This document shows, piece after piece, positions 16,429 to 25,010 of a DNA stretch of 64,000 bases. The translations under genes and the position numbers were made by a program. The notes beneath the pieces are model-generated. The model saw nothing but the letters and a program-made list of their open reading frames with translations, was not told the DNA's origin and did not search any database. Source of the stretch: an uncultured Acidobacteriaceae bacterium. GTDB taxonomy: Bacteria; Acidobacteriota; Terriglobia; Terriglobales; Acidobacteriaceae. The number at the start of each line of letters is the position of its first letter. Position 1 is the first letter of the stretch. The stretch covers positions 11,082-75,081 of the forward strand of contig CALFMO010000024.1 in the NCBI GenBank assembly GCA_937879855.1, written 5' to 3'.

Positions 16429-18918
16429 TTAGTACAGGCGTTCTTGCCTTCGCAGATTTCCGAAAGAGCCGATATTGGCCAGGCTGAAGGTGAAGCGGAA
16501 CAGATTTTCGTTGCGTACGTTGGCGATGGCGTAGCGGCGGTATTCCAGGGTCACGCCGCAACAATCCCAGTTGTAGGTAGTTTGCGCGGTGGCGAATTGC
16601 AGCTTTTTTGTTTCCGTATCGAAGCCGAAACTGGTGGCTGCGCTGAATCCCCGGCGGGCAAGCCCTCCATAGCCGAGGGCTACGCGGAACTGCTGATATT
16701 TCAGGGGAATGGTATTAGGCTGCGGAATCTGGAGAAAGGCATCTCCGCCGCCCAGGGTGAAGGCTCCCAGATTGTAGTTAAGCAAGAGCGTGTTCTCGTT
16801 GATGCGGCCAAGCTGGAAGTCGTAATCGAGGTCCCACTCGGTATCGGTGCGGCTACTGGTGGCAGCGCGCAGCCGCGATACCAGGGGAGAAAGATGGCGC
16901 GGTTGGGTCGCGAAGGCAATTCCGGTCAGATCTTCCGTGGTGGTGAAGACGTTGCGCTGTCCAGTGACGAGCGCGCCGCCGAAGGTAGGATCGAGAAAAT
17001 ATTTTTGCTCCACTTCCCAGGTAGCAACTTCTTTGGTTTCCGGCCCTAGAGTGCAGGGCTGGTTTTCCAGATTGCTGACGCGCTGCCAGGGGACGATTTG
17101 CTCGGGAGCCGCGGCGCCTACGGAAAGACCGGTCATAGGCGTGTCGCACTCTTGAATTTGCGATGGGGACGCCGCTTTGGCGTAGAGGCGGGTGACGAAG
17201 CCATATCTGACCTCGTGGGTATTGCTGAGAATGTCGCGCTCGTCGAAGTGGAGAACCTGGGCGAAGTCGTTCACTCCTGTCGCCAGACGATAGACTGCGC
17301 GTGGCTCAATGACATGCTTCCACTTCCGTCCGAAGAATTGCTTATCAAATACTTTTTCCAGCGCGGGCGGCCGCACCTCCACCGAGGTTTCCAGGGCCTG
17401 TCGGTTGGTGGGATGCATGACTGAGAGTCCGTTCACAAATCGCTCGGTGTAGTAGGTCTCGTGGAGCGTGAGGGCAGGGCGCAGAGACCAGCCGCGGAAC
17501 TGCACCGGCAGGGAAATCTCGGGATTGAGGTCGAAGCGCCCAAGCAATTCGGAGGTATGAAAGCCGGGCTCGCTCCGGGAAAGTCCGGACAGGGAAGCAT
17601 CGAAGGACCAGAAGAACGGCGAATGCCAAAGTGGCCGGTCCACGCTGGATGCGTCGGCGCTGGGAGTGTGCAGAATGCGGATGGAATCAAACGTGGGAGG
17701 ATTGGAAAGCGTGCCGTTGGGGTTGGTGGTTTGAAAAAAGTCTTGATAGCGCTCAACCATGCCGCCGAGAGAAAATCCCTTGACCGTCTTCGAAAGAAAA
17801 ACCTGCGATTTTACTTCCGAGTTTACGGCCTGGGTAAAAACTTCGTTGAAGGCCAGCCGGAACAGGAACGAACTCAAGTAGTCGATATTGGAGACGGCGC
17901 GGAAGCCGTAGAAATTCCCTTCCGCGGCGAGCCGCGCTTCCTGTCCGCCTTCCTTCAAGGGCGGAGTGCCGATGCCGCGGTCAACCACACCAAAATAATC
18001 CAGGTTGACGTAAGAATCGTCGGTGGGGCGGGCGCGGAATTCCCCGCGTTGCGACCAGCCGCGCAACGAGTAGTATTCCGCGCCGATGGTTGCGTCCATG
18101 CTGGGATTGATTGCCCAGTAAAAGGAATCGCCGACGATGTTGCCCTTGGTGGATGAGCGGCCGATGCTGGGCATCAGGAATCCCGTATCGCGCGCCTCCC
18201 TCGCCACGGGATGAGTTGCGAAGGGGAAATAGAAAACGGGGAATCCATGCAAGAGAAATCTGCTGTGGTAGATGCTGGCGTTGCCACCGACGTCGACGAC
18301 CACTTTGTGCGCGGCGAACTCCCACTTGGGATGGGGAAGTTCGCAGGTGGTAATAGTGCCGTCATAAACGCGGTAGTGGTCGGGGCTAGTCTTCTCGACC
18401 AGTTTTCCGGAGAAGGCAAAAGGAGCGGTCGAGGTGATGACGGCGCGGCTGCCGCGAAAGCGGAGTCCGGTGGTGGCGTTGACGTCGTAGAAGCGTCCGG
18501 TCTCGGTTGTGAGATTGTAGATTCCGTGGCTAGCTTTGACGTGGTCGTCGTTGGGGCCTCCGTCGAGGGTAAAGTGGCCAGAGGCAGTTGCCTCGCCGCT
18601 GTCGGAGTCGTAGGTGAGTTCGTCGGCGCGCAGGATGTAGGTGCGGTAGTGTATTTCGGCATTGCCGCGCAATTTGTAGACGTCGGCGACTTTTTCCTGC
18701 TGGTCGGCGCAGATGATGGTGCCGTCTCTAAGTTGGGTCATCGCCCGGTTGGCGCAGGGCTTGGCTTGCACTTCTGAGTTTTGTGTGCTCTCCGGTTGGG
18801 AGAGAGTCGCGGCTGGGGCGGAATTTTCTGACGGCAACTGGCTGGTTACTAGCCGGGGAGCGAGAAGCTGATGACAAAGAAACAGCGCCGTGATAAGGAA
18901 TCTAGTGCGAAGAGTCAT
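16429..18918 (-). CDS. lptD: LPS-assembly protein LptD
   Basis: Outer-membrane translocon that inserts lipopolysaccharide with LptE. From the ATG at 18918 (MTLRTRFLITALFLC signal) it has 829 residues. An N-terminal OstA-like jellyroll (GNAEIHYRTYILRADELTYD, GEATASGHFTL, ASHGIYNLTTETGRFYDV) precedes a large beta-barrel with HPVAREARDTGFLMPSIG and RGWSQRGEFRARP. The open frame runs on to 19191 but that extension has no signal character. The protein ends in Tyr rather than the more usual Phe. This gene is direct evidence for an LPS-type outer membrane. Confidence 0.93.
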   Translation of the reverse strand: MTLRTRFLITALFLCHQLLAPRLVTSQLPSENSAPAATLSQPESTQNSEVQAKPCANRAMTQLRDGTIICADQQEKVADVYKLRGNAEIHYRTYILRADELTYDSDSGEATASGHFTLDGGPNDDHVKASHGIYNLTTETGRFYDVNATTGLRFRGSRAVITSTAPFAFSGKLVEKTSPDHYRVYDGTITTCELPHPKWEFAAHKVVVDVGGNASIYHSRFLLHGFPVFYFPFATHPVAREARDTGFLMPSIGRSSTKGNIVGDSFYWAINPSMDATIGAEYYSLRGWSQRGEFRARPTDDSYVNLDYFGVVDRGIGTPPLKEGGQEARLAAEGNFYGFRAVSNIDYLSSFLFRLAFNEVFTQAVNSEVKSQVFLSKTVKGFSLGGMVERYQDFFQTTNPNGTLSNPPTFDSIRILHTPSADASSVDRPLWHSPFFWSFDASLSGLSRSEPGFHTSELLGRFDLNPEISLPVQFRGWSLRPALTLHETYYTERFVNGLSVMHPTNRQALETSVEVRPPALEKVFDKQFFGRKWKHVIEPRAVYRLATGVNDFAQVLHFDERDILSNTHEVRYGFVTRLYAKAASPSQIQECDTPMTGLSVGAAAPEQIVPWQRVSNLENQPCTLGPETKEVATWEVEQKYFLDPTFGGALVTGQRNVFTTTEDLTGIAFATQPRHLSPLVSRLRAATSSRTDTEWDLDYDFQLGRINENTLLLNYNLGAFTLGGGDAFLQIPQPNTIPLKYQQFRVALGYGGLARRGFSAATSFGFDTETKKLQFATAQTTYNWDCCGVTLEYRRYAIANVRNENLFRFTFSLANIGSFGNLRRQERLY

Positions 18919-19110
18919 CGGAAGAAAATCGACGGAAGAAGATCGTCCATCGAAGGCGTACCTGCCCTTTCGGCTAACTTGTCGCGGCATCGTGAACTTA
19001 GCACGGCGCTGGCCGCGAGGCAAAGTGGCGAAAAAGGCTAGGATTCCCGTTGGTTCACTCCCGGTTGTATGCGGCACGAGAAGTGGTGCGATTTCAAGAG
19101 ACTGGTCTTC

Positions 19111-20214
19111 ATGAATTGTCCGCAGTGTGGAGAAGTTTGCAGTTGCCAATCGGAGCCCCTTCCCTCGCTTTTGCCGGAGTCGGATCTGCACTGCGATTCT
19201 GAGGATGGAGCGTCGACCGTGGCTGAGTCTGAAGAAGCGGCGGGTTCGGCGGGCGACACGGTTCGCGAGGGCGCCGATGCCGAGGCTTGGCGTGACGAGC
19301 TTTCTGCCCGGCTGAACCGTTATCGCGCGAGGCGCAAAGTGCGTCCGCCGCGCTACCCGTCTCTGAATCTGCGGTTTGAAGGTTTTGAACCGGCTCCGAG
19401 CGCGAACGTAACCGTGCCGCCTTCCACATTTGAGCCGGTCTCAAACCATGCCCTTGCGCTTGATGGAATGCGGCATGGACCCTCGGCTGAGGTGGAAACG
19501 CGATCGCGGCAGGTGGAAGCCGCACCGGCCGCTGTTCAGCACGTCGTCCCGCAGGTCAGCGTCCCGCAAGTCAGCGCAAAGATCATTGAGTTCCCCAGAT
19601 TTGCGTGGGGACCGCCTCCGCCTCCGCCGGATCAATTGGCGGAGCCCATCTGCGAACGGCCGCGAATTCTGGAGGTGCCGGAAGTTGAGCCTGCAGCCCC
19701 AGCGCTGGGTGGAATCACCATTGAAGCGGTTGAGCCGCGGGAAGCAGAGAAGCGGTTGGGCATCGACATTCCTTTGCAGAGTGCGCCGTTGGGGCGGCGC
19801 ATTGTGGCGGGGATGGTCGACGGAATTATCATTGCTGCGGCCTCGGCTCTGTTTGGCTTTATTTTCTGGAGGATCACGGCGCTGCGACCGCCTGTGGTTC
19901 AACTTCTGAGTCTCGCGGGCGGAATCCCCTTTGCATTCTGGGCGGCCTACCAGTATTTGCTCGTCGTCTACTCCGCCAGCACTCCGGGTCTGCGTCTTGC
20001 TGGACTGGAGCTCGCGCGGTTTGACGGCACGGCGAGCAGCCGCTCGCTGCGCCGCTGGCGGGTATTGGCTAGCTATCTGTCCGCTGTTTCTTTGGGGATG
20101 GGTTACGCTTGGGTCTTCCTTGATGAGGACGCGCTGTGTTGGCACGACCGGACCACGCACACTTACCTCGCGCCGAAAAAGCGCGGGACTGCTGAGGGCT
20201 TGACGACGCCATAG
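19111..20214 (+). CDS. RDD-family membrane protein with Cys-rich N-terminus
   Basis: 367 residues from the ATG at 19111; another in-frame ATG is at 19069. The N-terminus MNCPQCGEVCSCQ resembles a short zinc ribbon. A long acidic and Pro-rich spacer follows, with a PPPPPPD segment. The C-terminal RDD domain starts APLGRRIVAGMVDGIIIAAASALFG and has three spans, GIPFAFWAAYQYLLVVYSASTPGLRLAGLEL, and WHDRTTHTYL at the end. RDD proteins are membrane proteins of mostly unknown role. Divergent from lptD. Confidence 0.82.
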   Translation: MNCPQCGEVCSCQSEPLPSLLPESDLHCDSEDGASTVAESEEAAGSAGDTVREGADAEAWRDELSARLNRYRARRKVRPPRYPSLNLRFEGFEPAPSANVTVPPSTFEPVSNHALALDGMRHGPSAEVETRSRQVEAAPAAVQHVVPQVSVPQVSAKIIEFPRFAWGPPPPPPDQLAEPICERPRILEVPEVEPAAPALGGITIEAVEPREAEKRLGIDIPLQSAPLGRRIVAGMVDGIIIAAASALFGFIFWRITALRPPVVQLLSLAGGIPFAFWAAYQYLLVVYSASTPGLRLAGLELARFDGTASSRSLRRWRVLASYLSAVSLGMGYAWVFLDEDALCWHDRTTHTYLAPKKRGTAEGLTTP

Positions 20215-20232
20215 CCCGAAAGGCTAAACCGC

Positions 20233-20272
20233 AACCACGAAGGTCACGAAGTATCACGAAGGAAACACGAAC
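20233..20272 (+). repeat. CACGAAGG-type dispersed repeat
   Basis: AACCACGAAGGTCACGAAG, then TATCACGAAGGAAACACGAAC: direct repeats of a CACGAAGG unit. It lies in the 189-base gap between the RDD gene and the permease gene, where no further feature is seen. Confidence 0.7.
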
Positions 20273-20403
20273 AAATCTGTTTCTTCGTCGATGGTACGTC
20301 AATTGACCCAATAGCCCGAAAGTTGTAAGGCGCTTCTTTCCTCTTCCCTGTGCTATCTTCAATGGCTTAGGCGTAATCATATTTACCGCCATTCATACGA
20401 AGC

Positions 20404-22638
20404 ATGGCAACGTTCCCTGAGAGCACAAAACCGGCAGTAAAGGTCTTCGTCGCCACCACGGTGATGCTGACCTTTATTTCGTTCTGGCGGGCCTCGGCCA
20501 TCGTGTTGTCGGATTTGGCCTCGTCCGCCTATTACGCGGGCGGCGACGCCGAGAAGGTCATCGGCAAAAGCGCACCCTGGTTCATTCTGGCGGTAATGCT
20601 GTTCAGCTATGCGGTGCGGGCGCTTTATATCGAGTCGAGCGCCATGTTTGTGCGGGGCGGCGTCTACCGGGTGGTCAAAGAGGCGATGGGCGGGACGCTG
20701 GCGAAATTTTCCGTGTCGGCGTTGCTGTTCGACTACGTGCTCACCGGCCCGATCAGCGCGGTTTCGGCGGGGCAATACCTGGCCGGCTTTATCAAGGACA
20801 TTGGGATCTATCTGCACCGGCCGCTGAATTTTTCCGACGACCATTTTGCCGCCGGACTGGCCATCATCATCGTCACCTACTTCTGGTGGAAGAACACCCA
20901 AGGCATCCATGAATCCAGCCAGAAGGCGTTGCAGATTATGGCGATCACTACCGTGATGGTGGTGATCCTGATCGTCTGGTGCACGCTCACGGTTCTGCGC
21001 GCTCCCGTGCAGTTGCCGCCGAATCCGCTGCATCCCGGCGTAATTCCGCTGAACAAAGAATCGCTGGGCTGGCTGAATGGAACGTGGTTCAGCCACATTA
21101 CGTGGATTATTCTGTTTGTCGGCTTCGGGCACTCGGTGCTGGCCATGAGCGGCGAAGAGACGCTCGCCCAGGTGAACCGCGAGATCGAACATCCCAAGTT
21201 GAAGAACCTGGAGAAGACGGGACTGGTGATTTTCATCTACAGCCTGCTCTTCACTTCGCTGGTTTCGTTCTTCGCGGTGATGATTATTCCGGACAAGGTG
21301 CGCCCGGATTATTTCGCCAACCTGATCGGCGGCATCGCCATGTATCTGGCGGGACCGACCAGCCTGAAGCTTCTGTTTCACGGCTTCGTCGTCCTGGTGG
21401 GAGTACTGATTCTGGCGGGGGCGCAGAACACTTCTATCGTGGGCGCCAACGGCGTTTTAAACCGGGTGGCGGAAGACGGAGTGCTCACCAGTTGGTTTCA
21501 GCGGCCGCACCATCGCTACGGCACCAGCTACCGCATCATCAACCTGATCGTCGGCATGCAGTTGCTCACCATCTTCCTCAGCCTGGGCAATGTTTACGTC
21601 TTGGCTGCGCTCTATGCCTTCGGTGTGATTTGGAGCTTCGCCATGAAGTCGCTGGCGGTGCTGGTGTTGCGCTTCACGGAGCCGGGAAATCGGGAATGGA
21701 AGGTGCCGGGAAATCTGCACATCGGGAAAACCGAAATTCCGGTGGGACTGATTCTCATCTCGGGCGTGCTGTTCATCACGGCAATCGTCAACTTGTTTAC
21801 GAAGTACGAAGCGACCATCGCGGGGTTGATTTTCAGCGTGGCCTTCTTCACGATCTTTACGATCTCTGAACACCACGTCACCAAAGAGCGCCATGGCAAG
21901 CCTGAACAGTTGGATCAGTTCCGCGTGTATGGCAACCAGGAACTGGGCAGCGGCGCCATGGGAGTGCGCCCGGGCAATATCCTGGTGGCAGTGCGCGATC
22001 CACGCAATTTGTACTATCTGCGCCATGTGCTCAGTCATACCAACACCGCGAAGCAGGACGTCGTGGTGATGAGCGCGCGGCTATATCATCGCGAACACAG
22101 TTTCAGCGGCAGTTCAGTGCTTGAAGCGAGCCAGGTATTCGACCATTACGAGCAGGAGCTTTTCACCGCGGCCGTGGCTGTCGCTGAAAAAGAAGGGAAG
22201 CCGATCCACCTGCTGGTTGTGCCCGCAACCGACGTATTCGAAGCGATCATGGTGACCGCGCAGCGGCTCGATTCCAGCCGCGTAATATGCGGGCTCTCCA
22301 ACAAACTCACTGCCGATGAGCAGGCTAAACTTACCGGCGATGCCTGGGAGCGGTTGCCGGAGCCGCGTCCACGACTGATTATGGAAGTGTGCGCACCCGA
22401 CGGGACCATCCGCGAATATGCGCTAGGCCCGCACAGTCCGCGGATGCGTCCGCAGGACGTGGAACTCATGCACCGGCTTTGGCTCAACATCACCGCGGAC
22501 CCCAAGTTCGCGGGCGCGCACCATTACCACGTCATGGCGCTGGCTCTGGAAGAGTTGCAGCGGGAGTTGAGCACGGAGCAACGCGGGGAACTTCTGCAAA
22601 AACTGCACGACGAAATGAACCGCACCAACCCGAATTGA
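20404..22638 (+). CDS. APC-family amino-acid/polyamine permease with C-terminal USP-like domain
   Basis: 744 residues. The first 490 or so hold about 12 spans of the APC fold (SDLASSAYYAGGDAEKVIG, DYVLTGPISAVSAGQYLAGF, GHSVLAMSGEETLAQVNREIE). The rest is soluble, starting GNILVAVRDPRNLYYLRHVL, and resembles a universal-stress-like cytoplasmic domain. This architecture is common in acidobacterial permeases. Substrate not predictable from sequence. The disrupted CMD gene starts 22 bases after the stop with its own strong ribosome-binding site. Confidence 0.87.
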   Translation: MATFPESTKPAVKVFVATTVMLTFISFWRASAIVLSDLASSAYYAGGDAEKVIGKSAPWFILAVMLFSYAVRALYIESSAMFVRGGVYRVVKEAMGGTLAKFSVSALLFDYVLTGPISAVSAGQYLAGFIKDIGIYLHRPLNFSDDHFAAGLAIIIVTYFWWKNTQGIHESSQKALQIMAITTVMVVILIVWCTLTVLRAPVQLPPNPLHPGVIPLNKESLGWLNGTWFSHITWIILFVGFGHSVLAMSGEETLAQVNREIEHPKLKNLEKTGLVIFIYSLLFTSLVSFFAVMIIPDKVRPDYFANLIGGIAMYLAGPTSLKLLFHGFVVLVGVLILAGAQNTSIVGANGVLNRVAEDGVLTSWFQRPHHRYGTSYRIINLIVGMQLLTIFLSLGNVYVLAALYAFGVIWSFAMKSLAVLVLRFTEPGNREWKVPGNLHIGKTEIPVGLILISGVLFITAIVNLFTKYEATIAGLIFSVAFFTIFTISEHHVTKERHGKPEQLDQFRVYGNQELGSGAMGVRPGNILVAVRDPRNLYYLRHVLSHTNTAKQDVVVMSARLYHREHSFSGSSVLEASQVFDHYEQELFTAAVAVAEKEGKPIHLLVVPATDVFEAIMVTAQRLDSSRVICGLSNKLTADEQAKLTGDAWERLPEPRPRLIMEVCAPDGTIREYALGPHSPRMRPQDVELMHRLWLNITADPKFAGAHHYHVMALALEELQRELSTEQRGELLQKLHDEMNRTNPN

Positions 22639-22660
22639 CCTGCGTCTGAAGGAGGTTGCC

Positions 22661-23261
22661 ATGGCGCGCATTTCCGGCGCTCGTCCGAATCAGGGTGGCC
22701 CGCTGCGCCGATTGTTTGTTGGGACCCTTTACTGGATGACGCGCCGTCGGCTCAAGCGAGTCATCATGCCTGTCCAGGTGACCGCGCATCATCCCACGAT
22801 CTTGTGGGGATATGGCCAGATGGAACAATCGCAGGCCAGCAGCAAGCTCGTGGACGCGAAGCTGAAGGGACTGGCCGAGCTGCGAGTGGCAACCCTGGTG
22901 GGGTGCCCGTTTTGAATCGATATTGGCTCTGCCGTGGGCAGAGCGAGCGGCATTTCGACCGAGCAAATCGCCAATCTCAATCACTACAAAACTGATTTCA
23001 ATTTCTCGGAACTCGAGCGGTTGGTGCTGGAGTATGCCGACCGCATGACGCAGACTCCAGTGGAAGTGCCGGATGCGTTGTTTGCCCGCCTGGGAGAACG
23101 ATTCAGTGACGCAGGTCCTGGTGGAACTCACGTCTGCGATCGCGTGGGAAAACTACCGGGCCCGCTTCGATCACGCATTTGGAATTGAGGCGGAGAATTT
23201 TACCGAAGGGGCGGTGTGCGCGCTGCCGGTGCGGGCTGGCGAGAGCAAGGCAACGGCATGA
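22661..23261 (+). pseudogene. CMD/AhpD-like gene with in-frame TGA at CxxC (candidate selenocysteine) and a downstream frameshift
   Basis: Carboxymuconolactone-decarboxylase-domain protein, AhpD-like thiol-redox type. AAGGAGGT sits 5 bases before the ATG. The N-terminal part reads VTAHHPTILWGYGQME and LAELRVATLVGCPF, then TGA (22913-22915), then continues in the same frame as IDIGSAVGRASGISTEQ, LVLEYADRMTQTPVEVPDALFARLGERFSD. Family members typically read GCPFCIDIGSA here, so TGA replaces the second catalytic Cys. Near 23110 the frame shifts by one base, after which VLVELTSAIAWENYRARFDHAFGIEAENF and CALPV continue to 23261. The TGA alone suggests selenocysteine, and a SECIS-like hairpin follows it. 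The frameshift suggests decay or a sequence error. As read, no full product can be made. Confidence 0.8.
22926..22944 (+). promoter_or_regulatory. SECIS-like hairpin after the TGA codon
   Basis: GCTCTGCC, loop GTG, GGCAGAGC: a perfect 8-bp stem with a G-U-containing triloop. It begins 10 bases after the TGA, and the apical loop begins 18 bases after it. Known bacterial SECIS elements place a short stem-loop with a G near the start of the loop about 16-37 bases after UGA. The stem codes GSAVGR using TCT and AGA, choices that favour the stem in a genome that prefers other Ser and Arg codons. The role is inferred. Confidence 0.55.
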
Positions 23262-23302
23262 ATTGGCCCGATTGGCGCTGACAGGTTTAGGCGATTGCTT
23301 TG

Positions 23303-23358
23303 GCCCGTGTTGTGGGGGCGTGGCACCCCCACGACAGCCGCCGGGACGGCGGCGCTAC
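23303..23358 (+). repeat. GC-rich palindromic dispersed repeat
   Basis: GTGGGGGCGTGGCACCCCCAC, then GACAGCCGCCGGGACGGCGG and CGCTACTA: the same right half as at 13181-13233. It sits between the disrupted CMD gene and the convergent Cys-rich gene. Confidence 0.7.
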
Positions 23359-23837
23359 TAGCTGTGCAATTCTTGTTTGCAGCAGCTCTTAGCTGTTTTC
23401 TCCATCTTTTTGCCGCAGCAGCAGGCTTTGGCGTCCTTGCCATTGCAGCAGGCTGAGGCGGTTTTGTCTTTTGCGCAGCTCTTTGTGCCGCAGCCTTCTT
23501 TGCCACAGCCGTCCTTGCCGCAGCAGGAAGCGTTTTCGTGTTTGCCATTCCGCATGCAGGACATCCCACCCTTTGCATCCGCGGTTGAGCCCTTTGCCGC
23601 GCAGCACGAAGCCATTTCCTTACCGTCTTTCGACTGCATGTCTTTTGACTGCATGTCATGGTGCGCGCAGCAGGCAGGGGCGTCTTTCGCGTCGCCGGTA
23701 GCCATCTTGTCGCAGGATTTCGCCTTGGCGGCCGGTTCGGTGCTTTGCTGGGGTGTCGACGGCGGGGTGGGGGTGGAGGTCTGTGCCCAGGACGCAACCG
23801 TCAGGGCCAAGATGAGAGCTAACATTTTGAATTTCAT
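23358..23837 (-). CDS. Cys-rich secreted protein, possible metal binder
   Basis: 159 residues from the ATG at 23837. A classical signal peptide (MKFKMLALILALTVASWAQ) is followed by a Thr/Pro linker and a low-complexity Cys/Lys region with 18 Cys: repeated ASCC, GCGKEGCG, ACCNGKDAKACCCGKK and SCCK, plus His and Met near the start. The pattern recalls secreted metallothionein-like or copper/mercury-binding proteins, but I recognise no defined family. A perfect TGTGA-N6-TCACA site lies 69 bases upstream. Function is not established. Confidence 0.75.
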   Translation of the reverse strand: MKFKMLALILALTVASWAQTSTPTPPSTPQQSTEPAAKAKSCDKMATGDAKDAPACCAHHDMQSKDMQSKDGKEMASCCAAKGSTADAKGGMSCMRNGKHENASCCGKDGCGKEGCGTKSCAKDKTASACCNGKDAKACCCGKKMEKTAKSCCKQELHS

Positions 23838-23905
23838 GATTGAAAGTCTCGTTTCTTCCAGGTGCACTGGCGGGAGTCAGCATGACAGCAAGAGGATTGG
23901 CAAGC

Positions 23906-23921
23906 TGTGATCAGAATCACA
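23906..23921 (-). promoter_or_regulatory. CRP/FNR-type binding site
   Basis: TGTGATCAGAATCACA, a perfect TGTGA-N6-TCACA palindrome, extended by one more pair (CTGTGAT/ATCACAG). It lies 69 bases upstream of the Cys-rich gene start, and that is the only gene it precedes. This is the consensus half-site of the CRP family. Regulation is inferred. Confidence 0.6.
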
Positions 23922-23938
23922 GTCGGATGTAAGATCGG

Positions 23939-24835
23939 CTAGCCTTTGAGAAGGGATTCCAGAGAGGCCTGAAGGCTGGTGAAACGGAATGGATAACCGC
24001 TCATGACGAGCTGTGTGGGTTCAACGCGCTGGCTGGAGAGGAGAACGGACTCGCCCATTTCGCCAAAGGCCAGCTTCACCGCGAAAGCCGGCATTGGCAA
24101 GAGGGTTGGCCGAGACAGCACAGTGCCCAGGGTCTTGGTGAATTCCGTATTGGTAACCGGCTTGGGCGCAACCATGTTGACCGGCCCCTGCAGCAGATCA
24201 CTCTTCAGGGTGTGATGAATTGCGCCGACCATATCCTGCACGTCAATCCAACTCATCCATTGCCGGCCGTTGCCAATCTTTCCGCCGACACCCATTTTGA
24301 AGGGCGTTAGCATTTTTCCCAGCGCGCCGCCCTCGGGGCTGAGCACTACACCGGTGCGCATCTGAACGGTGCGAATGCCTGCCCGGGCTGCCGCCTGCGT
24401 CGCCGCCTCCCATTCCCGGCACACGTCGGGCAGGAATCCGGCGCCGGGCATACTCTGTTCTTTCAATATCTCGTTGCCCCGGTCGCCGTAGTAGCCAATC
24501 GCTGAGCTGCAGAGGAAGACCTCGGGCTTGCGTTTGGCTTGCGCCAGAGCTTCAGCAAGATTGGAAGTCCCCAGGACCCGGCTGTCGCGGATCTTTGCTT
24601 TCTTGGTTTTAGTCCAACGTCCGACGATGCTTTCGCCGGCGAGGTGAATGACCGCGTCGAATCCCGAAACCAGTTCAGGAGCGATCCGTTCCGAGGGATT
24701 CCAGGGAATCTGCGCATCGCCGCTAGCAGCGCCACGCACCAGGCGCGTCACTTTATACCCGCGGGTTTTGAGGACTGGAAGCAGAGCGGCACCGACTGGC
24801 CCGGAAACGCCGCTGACGAGGATTCGAGAGATCAT
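23939..24835 (-). CDS. TIGR01777 family NAD-dependent epimerase/dehydratase (SDR)
   Basis: 298 residues of the extended-SDR type (YfcH/SDR39U1 group). The nucleotide-binding loop ILVSGVSGPVGAALLPVLKTRG, the DAVIHLAGESIVGRWT block, the SSAIGYYGDRG active-site region and RTGVVLSPEGGALGKMLTPFK are all typical, as is the C-terminal DUF1731-like part (MPAFAVKLAFGEMGESVLLSSQRV). Substrate unknown for the family. Length normal. Confidence 0.9.
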   Translation of the reverse strand: MISRILVSGVSGPVGAALLPVLKTRGYKVTRLVRGAASGDAQIPWNPSERIAPELVSGFDAVIHLAGESIVGRWTKTKKAKIRDSRVLGTSNLAEALAQAKRKPEVFLCSSAIGYYGDRGNEILKEQSMPGAGFLPDVCREWEAATQAAARAGIRTVQMRTGVVLSPEGGALGKMLTPFKMGVGGKIGNGRQWMSWIDVQDMVGAIHHTLKSDLLQGPVNMVAPKPVTNTEFTKTLGTVLSRPTLLPMPAFAVKLAFGEMGESVLLSSQRVEPTQLVMSGYPFRFTSLQASLESLLKG

Positions 24836-25010
24836 GGCGCGCAGGTTGCCACTGTATCAGCTTGACGGCCAGCCGCCAAACCCGCGACCAATCCGAAGAA
24901 TTCGAAATAGTTGAAGGGGCCAGCAAACTTTATGGCTGGCGGTAAAGTTCCATTCAAGTTCGGACGATGGTGAAGGATATGCCAATTTCGCTGAAGGATG
25001 GGGAGGGTAC

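Noticed and set aside
20383..21381. 332-codon open frame antisense to the permease.
   Set aside because: Arg/His/Gln-rich shadow translation of a high-GC membrane-protein gene; the plus strand has clear APC motifs.
23377..23910. 177-codon plus-strand open frame over the Cys-rich gene.
   Set aside because: It is the complement of the Cys-rich repeats (Gln/Pro/Ser runs); the minus-strand frame has a proper signal peptide and upstream regulatory site.
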